The notes beneath the pieces were generated by a model, which worked only from the letters and a program-made list of their open reading frames with translations, ran no database searches and had not been told where the DNA came from. DNA of 64,000 nt from Lithospermum erythrorhizon (Eukaryota; Streptophyta; Magnoliopsida; Boraginales; Boraginaceae), in NCBI GenBank assembly GCA_019722365.1, contig JADFUC010001012.1, forward strand, positions 1 through 64,000, read 5' to 3'. The position numbers and the translations under genes were made by a program. Position 1 is the first letter of the stretch, and every line of letters begins with the position of its first letter. Positions 56,601 to 64,000 of this stretch are shown here, one piece after another.

Positions 56601-59600
56601 ATGATATCGCTCCATGGATGAGATGGGGTTATTACATTTCTCCCACCATGTATGGACAGAACGCACTGGCAATTAATGAATTTCTGGACAAAAGATGGAG
56701 TACTGTAAGCTCTAGTGCTAATTTGAAATAAAGTTTCTTCATCGTTGGTCGATTATATAAAAAAACACTGATTATTTTATTTTGCAGCCTATCACTGATC
56801 CAAGATCCGATCAACCCACAGTTGGAAAGGTTGTCCTTGCTTCAAGGGGAATGTTTCTGGATAACTATATGTATTGGATATGCGTGGCTGCCCTATTTGG
56901 ATTTTCAATTTTGTTCAACATCTGCTTTATCATAGCCCTGACTTACCTTGATCGTAAGATATTTTTTGTTATTTTCTCTTGTGGTCACGATTTACGAATG
57001 TTAAGTTTCAACTTTAAACATTACTCGACTGCAGCTTATGGAGATTATAAATCCGTCATTGTGGAAAAGGATGATAAAACCATGATAGGGAAGCAGGCAT
57101 CATCTAATGCAGAAGCATCTTCCCAGACATCAGCTAGTACAGCTAAAGTATTTGAAGGTCTTCTCCCTAAATAAGTTTTAGATATGGCTCTCTTGTCCAA
57201 AGCACTATCAGCATTTGCACAATCTATTGCTTAATTTTTTTCTGATCATTTTGTTTGTTTCTGTCAAACTAGTGGGTACTGGCATAGATATGGATGCTCG
57301 AAGCAATTCAGAAAAGAACATACTAGTTAAAGAAACAGGAACTAGAAATAGAGGAATGATGCTTCCTTTCCAGCCCTTGTCACTTACATTCAATCATGTG
57401 AATTACTATATTGATATGCCCTCTGTAAGTCACTAACTAAACATAGTAGCTAAGTAAACGATGCTGCTCTGTTTTGTTTTGTTTTCTGATGTATATTTGT
57501 CGACAAGTGTTTAACATTTAACTTTTTTTGTGTCCATCAACCCATAGTCTTGTCTCTGACCAAAAGAGGAAAAAAAGAGATTTATCTTCCAAGAATATTT
57601 TCGTGTGATTTGTGATTGAGGAAACATGCTCTGCTTACACTTGTATAGACCGATCATAACCCTACAATGCTGCTTGTTCTTCTGACCTGCCTGTCTTGTG
57701 TTCTCATTTGAATATGTTGACTTTCACAGGAAATGAGAAAGCAAGGAATTACAGAACCTCGCATGCAGCTTCTACATGATGTATGTGGTGTGTTCAGACC
57801 CGGTGTTTTAACAGCATTAGTAGGTGTTAGTGGTGCTGGAAAGACAACTTTGATGGATGTCTTGGCAGGACGAAAAACTGGGGGATACATCGAAGGGAGT
57901 ATTAACATTTCTGGGTACCCAAAGAATCAGTCAACTTTTGCTCGTGTCAGTGGTTATTGTGAGCAGAATGATATCCATTCCCCTCATGTGACTGTTTATG
58001 AATCTCTTGTGTATTCTGCATGGTTGCGTCTTTCTACAGACATAAATAAACAGATAAGGAAGGTACTATGTTGTCCACCATCGGTACATTCTCTATTTTC
58101 AAAGAGCCTTATATGTGCATGTTTAGTAATAGTGTAGGGACTAAATATCTACATTGTATTCTGATTCAGATGTTTATCGACGAAGTAATGAAGTTGGTTG
58201 AATTGGATCCTATAAAGGACGTTCTGGTTGGGCTTCCTGGGGTAGATGGTCTTTCAACTGAACAGAGAAAGAGGCTTACTATAGCAGTCGAACTAGTTGC
58301 TAATCCCTCAATTATCTTCATGGACGAACCCACAACAAGTCTCGATGCAAGGGCAGCCGCGATTGTCATGCGAACTGTGAGGAACACTGTCGATACAGGG
58401 CGAACTGTTGTCTGTACGATACACCAACCAAGTATAGATATATTTGAAGCTTTTGATGAGGTATGCATAAACTTTTACAATCATATATGGAGTAGCTATT
58501 TACAACACCTATAAGTGATACTTTGTTATTATCAATTAAAGTTTTATTTGTGCAGCTATTGTTGATGAAGAGAGGAGGGGAAGTCACATATGGTGGACCT
58601 CTTGGCCAACGCTCGTGCATGTTATTAGAATATTTTGAAGTGCGCTATTCCTTCCAACTGAGATGAGCAATCTAATAAAAGGTACTTTTGACAGCTGGGT
58701 AGTAACAATTGCCAAATCTTTTGCAGTCAATTCCTGGTGTTCCAAAGATCAAAGAAGGTTCGAACCCTGCTACATGGATGCTAGAAATCAGTACTCCGGC
58801 TGTTGAGGCCCAACTCAATGTGAACTTCGCAAATATTTATGCCAGTTCCCATCTTTATCGGTATATTACACTACCCTTATTCTTCGTTGTTCGTTATTGA
58901 CGTCTACTTAAATGGGAGTGGAGTGGAATAACCAATTGGAAAACGATCATTTCCGAGTTGGTAATCCATTTTCCATTTCTATCTGCCAAATGCCTTTTTT
59001 TCATCGTATCTGTCAAAAGTTGTATGAAGCCTAATTGTTAGTGTATCACAGGAGCAATCAGGATCTCATTAGACAACTCAGCCTTCCTTCTCCGGGGTCA
59101 GAGGACCTGTATTTTCCTACAATATATTCTCAATCATTCATTATTCAATGTGAGGCTTGCTTCTGGAAGCAAAGCTCATCTTATTGGAGGCATCCTCAGT
59201 ACAACAACATCAGATTTTTCACGACAACACTTATTAGCGTCATATTTGGAGCTGTTTTCTGGGGTAAAGGAGAGAAAATGTGAGTTGATCTCATAAGCAT
59301 AACCTTTGACGTTTTTTGTTGAAGATAATTTATCTTGATTAAGATTTTTATTGTAACAGTTCAAAACAACAAGACCTAAGTAATATACTTGGCGCTATGT
59401 ACGCTGTTGTTGTCTTTCTTGGTGGAGCAAATACCTACACTGTGATACCTGTTGTGGATATTGAAAGAACAGTCTTCTATCGTGAAAAAGAAGCTGGAAT
59501 GTATTCAGCTTTGCCTTATGCTTTTGCACAGGTACCATTTTATCCAACTTCAGTTTTAGCAGATATTGTTGGTACAGATAAGTCATTGCAGGGCGGATTT

Positions 59601-60668
59601 TAAAAGTGCCATGTCATTCACGAGTTTTAAGTGTTGGTACAGATAAGTCATTGCAGGGCGGATTTTAAAAGTGCCCTATGATTCACGAGTTTTACTCCTT
59701 GATGTTGCGTAATTATGAGCGTCCCTCGGATGGTTTTTTTCTGTTTAATGAATTTCATATTCCTTCTCGGCCTCTACAGATACTGTCTCGATTTTCATTA
59801 TTGACTGCTTCTCCTGATAAATAATTTTACTCACATTAGAATAAGGAATTTTGAAGGGAGTAATGTATGTTCTAATTCTCTGCAGGTAGCCATCGAAATA
59901 ATTTATGTTGCTATCCAGACATTCATCTGTAGTCTTCTGCTTTATTCCATGATTGGATTTAACTGGGAAGCTGTCAAGTTCTTCTGGTTCTTCTACTATG
60001 TCTTTTTGAGCTTTGTTTACTTCACCTTGTACGGGATGATGCTTGTCGCACTTACTCCCAATTATCAGATTGCTGCAGTTACTATGACTTTCTTCCTTAG
60101 CTTTTGGAATTTGTTCTCTGGTTTTGTGATCTCCAGAATGGATAGTATATATTCCGTAATGTTTTACCTTTGATTCAACTCATTTTGTTGCATCTTTTTT
60201 TCCAACTTATGAAACATATATTCAAGGTATGTACTTAGTCTTTCATAACTTCTCTCATAGGATGGCCCTTCTTCCAATAAATACGCTACTTGGCATGATT
60301 CATACAAACTGAATTTCCTTAGTCCACTTAAACCTCGAATAATAGATGTTAACTCACTTTTGCTGGTGTAAACATCAAGTTATTAAGATATTCTGAAAGT
60401 ATGGTGGCGTGTGTATATCATTACTGGGGGCTCCTCCATGGCCGCTAAGACGCTATATGGCCTCGTGACTTCTCAGATTGGTGACAGAAGCGATCCTGTT
60501 CAGGTACCAGGTCTAGGTGATATTCCATTAAGGACATACCTTGAGAGATTTCTGGGGTTCCATTATGACTTTCTTGCATATGTTGCTGTCGCCCACATTG
60601 CCTGGGCAGTCCTCTTCTGCTTTGTGTTCGCGTACGGCATCAAGTTTCTTAATTATCAGAAGAGATGA
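53700..60668 (+). CDS. PDR-type ABCG transporter, gene 2 (short N-terminus)
   Basis: Tandem paralogue of gene 1 with the same 20-exon plan: 53700-53773, 53896-54016, 54127-54215, 54420-54504, 54620-54907, 54997-55087, 55213-56113, 56348-56508, 56601-56704, 56788-56953, 57035-57157, 57273-57424, 57730-58062, 58170-58460, 58556-58639, 58727-58860, 59052-59279, 59360-59531, 59886-60144, 60388-60668. All introns are GT-AG and the joined frame is open for ~1378 residues. NBD1: GPPGSGKT 101-108, ISGGEKKR 239-246, FFIDEAS. NBD2: GVSGAGKT 817-824, LSTEQRKR 924-931, [10 protein letters not shown]. Exon 1 gives only [20 protein letters not shown] and a few more residues, against ~115 in gene 1, so the [14 protein letters not shown] region is absent. 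The last junction has moved, giving [16 protein letters not shown] where gene 1 has [13 protein letters not shown]. Exon 11 is 18 codons shorter. Probably a plasma-membrane exporter if expressed; whether it works without the N-terminus is unknown. Confidence 0.93.
59568..59697 (+). repeat. 65-bp tandem duplication in ABCG gene 2 intron 18
   Basis: GTTGGTACAGATAAGTCATT, GCAGGGCGGATTTTAAAAGTG and ATTCACGAGTTTTA recur at a 65-bp period with a few differences in the second half. Confidence 0.95.
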
Positions 60669-61437
60669 AATTGTTTTAAGAGGATTGATAAAATATGTCT
60701 GCAGTCTGCACCTAAGAATGCTGTGTACAGGATGTGGATTATTCCTTCCTAATTGAATTAAATTTATAGAAGTTGTAGAGCTTCTTGTGAAACACATCTA
60801 ATACCAACCATTTCTGTGGTTTCATTAAATTTTCTCAACTCTTATTCAGTCTCAAACGTTCTAAGTCTGGATTTGTCATACTTAAGCTTACTATTGTAAA
60901 CGACGAGGACCATAATGATTTTCTTGCAACCAAAGCAAGTTTGTTACAATGAATCCCCATATTCAATGGAGGAACTAGGGGTGCATTTTAGAGCTACTGC
61001 CTCACCCAATTTTTCAAAAATATTTTTACAAGCATTTAAAAAAAAAAAATTAGTATCATTATTCTTTTTTAAACATGCTGTTTCATCCTTCCTAATTTTT
61101 TATATATTCTTTCCTCATAGCATTTATATTAAGCATCCGTCCTCAGCATAAAAATTCTTTGCTTCCGCCACGCGCCAGTTATTAGCTCAGAATCACGCAT
61201 TGCCTCGCCTTTTCGATCGAAAAAAATATTCTTGGATGATTAGGCTTTTAAGGGACAACGAATATGGTTATTCCACCTTACATTTATGCGTTTATCGCAC
61301 AAATATTTTGCACTCATTAACTAGTATAATAGGAACAATACAGCATTAGCTTATTACATACATAAACAGCCCAATGCATTGGCTAATACCAGTTGAAAAT
61401 ATGTGTTGTGGAGTATGTTTTGTGCTAGCATGTGTGT
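60669..61437. other. ABCG gene 2 3' region
   Basis: Likely 3' UTR for the first 100-200 bp, then AT-rich DNA without a gene. Confidence 0.6.
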
Positions 61438-61503
61438 GACCGCATAGCGCAGTGGATTAGCGCGTTTGACAAAAGGTCGTGGGCTGCCTGACTCCACAGG
61501 TCG
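61438..61503 (+). pseudogene. tRNA-Arg(UCG)-like pseudogene, anticodon deleted
   Basis: GACCGCATAGCGCAGTGGAT followed by TAGCGCGTTTGAC matches the acceptor, D-arm (A box TAGCGCAGTGG) and start of the anticodon stem of plant tRNA-Arg(UCG). About eight bases that should hold the anticodon loop (TTCGGATC in the normal gene) are missing, after which AAAAGGTCGTGGG resumes. The T-loop is scrambled (CTGCCTGACTCC where GTTCGACTCC is expected) and CACAGGTCG ends it. It cannot fold as a working tRNA. It could be a lone relic or the head of a decayed SINE. Confidence 0.75.
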
Positions 61504-64000
61504 CTTTCAGAGTAACTTCTAGCTTTTATCATCCGAGCCTTTTAATTGTAGTATCAACTATCAAAAGACTGATTTGAAAACCTCTATATTAAATATTTTT
61601 GATGAAGTTAGATGGAGTTTTGGTATAGTTTTTCTCCAATATTTGTTTCGATTAGAGTCTTTGTAAATTACTATTATATATAGTTTTTTCTATTATTGTT
61701 TCCGATTGAGGCTCCCCGACTTCATTATTATTTTCGTTTGTTCCATTCAATCAACAATCAGGGTCAAACTCCATATTCAAAAAGTTTAACTTGTGTATGT
61801 CAACTCGATTGAGTTCGAGCCGGTCTTTAACTCCTGCTCAAAGACCTAGCCTATTAATTTATATATCATTCCATAATTCATTTTACCTTAAATTTTGGTA
61901 ACAAATTATTTTTCTCATTTCAAAAAAGATGACCTGAGCTTGAAGAACATGCACATGTAATATTTTTTGTAATCTTCATTATTATAATGTAAAGTATCCA
62001 TGATCAAAAGCATCACCTCGAAACCAAAAATATTAGGTAAGATGAATGGAAATGTACAAGATATAATCATCAATCACCGTTAATAACATATACAAGATAA
62101 TAAGGATTTTGTGTTTCTTCCATTTTTAATGTGATTATTGGCTAATGTAAATTTATTATTCTCTCTGCCAAATTACCAAAAATATAATTTCATAGAGAAA
62201 GATATTAAAATAATACTAATATTCCTATTAAACTAATATTATAGCTATAATTTCTCTACAAATGTCTTGTATTAAATTAATATAAATTATTCCATCGAGT
62301 CATAATAAAAGTTAAATTCCTAATAATTTTAATTAAGCCAACAAATACAAAAAATGATAAAGTCATATAAGAGGTTACGATTCTAATAAATTATTTTCAC
62401 CGACTCTACAAAATTGTGCTAATATCAATATTTCTAAACTATTTGGATAAATGTCATAATCATTACTTTCATCATTCTCTTCCAACTTTGTAGTAGAACA
62501 AAATCATAAATAGAACACATGTTGAAGCATCAAATCATTTCTTTAATATTATCATTATAGATCATGTGTGTTCTCGTTACTGATAAAGTAATCGGTAGAT
62601 TCAATAACAACATGCTAATATTATGATTTAATGTGTCAGCGTAAAAAAATATTTTCTTTTTATTTGTCAGATAAAGAGAGAAGATGTTTAAATTAAAGAT
62701 CTTTCATCTTTCAAACCAATTATCTATTTTTTGTTCATAATCGGTGGTTTCGAATTTAGTTATTCAATAATGTACTCTGGGATGTTAATATTATTATTAT
62801 TGAATTTCTTTTTGTTTTACTAAAAAAATATTATTATATTCATGATGATGTATATATAGATTTAAGTTTTATAAAATTTATTATTTATGTTGAATATGTA
62901 TTAAATAATAATATATATTAATATAATTTTAAGAAATATTACTAATAAAATTATATTTCTTGAAATAAAATGCACTACAAACTAAACAACATTATCCACA
63001 AAAGTAATCCGATCGTATATAAAATGGATACTAATAATGATTTTAAAAAAATATTTAATCATATATTTCATTATAATTTTTCATATTATATATTTAAAGA
63101 GTTATTCGTGATCAAACCATCTCAAAAAAATAATAATATTAATTTCTAAAAAAAATTGAGTGTGTTAGTTTTTACACAATTTAGAATGATTTATAATTAA
63201 ACATAAAACAAAATCAAATATATTTAAAAATGACTGCATATCATACATCGTGATGTCCGCTTTTAATATTAATTATTCAAAATGTTAAAATAATTTATAT
63301 TACCTTTAGTGACTGACTGAGTATCTAAGTTTATATATGATTGGGGGAGGTTTCAAATTTATGGCACATTGCAACAGCATTTAAGGTAATACTTCCCCCT
63401 TATCAATTTAAGTGATTATCTAACAAAAAATTTATTTTTATTATAAGTGATCGTTTCATTTACCAATACAACTTTTTATATTGAAATTTCAGATTGCCTC
63501 TACTATTCTTTTTTCTATTCGTTGATATACTTCCTCTCTCCTTAAATTGTACAATCAATAATTTTCTTACTAAAATGTTTCTTTCTTCCAAACCATCAAA
63601 TGTATAAAGATAAATTATTTTTTATGTCCACATGAAAAGGAGAACAACTTCATATTTGTCCAACGCTAAGATTCAAAAAGAGAAATATCAAGTGAATTCT
63701 TCATTAAAAAAAAGAAAGAAAGAGAAACAATCATTTCAACTGGGCTAGAACTAACGCGACTTCGAAGAATGGGTCGAAGTCAATTTTTTAGCCGTTAATA
63801 TAATGGTTTCACTTTCACTTTCACACTTTTGAAAAATAATCATCTCTATTTTTTTCTCCTTGATCAAACCCTGTTAATATTTTACTTTTCTACTTTCGAT
63901 ATTCACTTAATATTGATTAAAAAAAATTTAACCAACCACAAAATGAATAAACAAATTTTTAAATACACTTGAACGAACGATAAAAATCTTAACCTCACTG
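61504..64000. other. AT-rich intergenic DNA
   Basis: About 2.5 kb of very AT-rich sequence. I see no gene, transposon ends or clear tandem array. Confidence 0.6.

Overview
The window reads as nuclear DNA of a flowering plant, most likely a core eudicot. Genes have many short exons with GT-AG introns, the intergenic DNA is very AT-rich, and several families are plant-specific: terpene synthase, CCH copper chaperone, IQM calmodulin-binding protein, PDR-type ABCG transporters, FAR1/MULE and plant mobile domain transposon proteins. I cannot fix the species; an asterid/Lamiales origin is only a guess.

Layout. 0-2 kb: decayed Mutator-like element with FAR1/SWIM and OTU-like traces, then a 26-bp AT-rich array. 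2.6-9.3 kb: a terpene synthase pseudogene that still shows seven canonical exons but has frameshifts, in-frame stops and a 2.5-kb insert flanked by two copies of part of exon 2. 9.7-17.5 kb: an old LTR retrotransposon with diverged ~1.05-kb LTRs and, on the minus strand, remnants of a plant mobile domain protein. 19.1-19.8 kb: an intact copper chaperone gene (CCH). 20.4 kb: a 131-bp foldback MITE. 21.4-25.6 kb: a decayed Ulp1-like (C48) transposon-type gene. 27-30.6 kb: a decayed FAR1-type MULE transposase on the minus strand, with a ~1-kb tandem duplication. A small GAGTATC hairpin family is scattered across 21-31 kb. 31.7-34.7 kb: an apparently intact nine-exon IQM gene on the minus strand. 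37.2-41.5 kb: a full-length plant mariner-like element with Stowaway-like ends, a broken transposase and long tandem arrays at both ends. 42.7-49.8 and 53.7-60.7 kb: two tandem 20-exon PDR-type ABCG genes on the plus strand. 61.4 kb: a tRNA-Arg pseudogene. The rest is AT-rich DNA without recognisable genes.

The genes likely to be expressed are CCH, the IQM gene and the two ABCG transporters, with reservations about the latter. ABCG gene 1 has lost the GT donor after exon 14, which predicts a protein ending before the second membrane domain. ABCG gene 2 keeps all junctions but lacks about 90 conserved N-terminal residues and has a rearranged last junction. The two may be diverging or decaying duplicates. 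I found no convincing new multi-gene system. The most unusual items are the mariner-like element with arrays inside both ends, the exon-duplicating insert in the terpene synthase, the hairpin family and the splice lesions in the ABCG pair.
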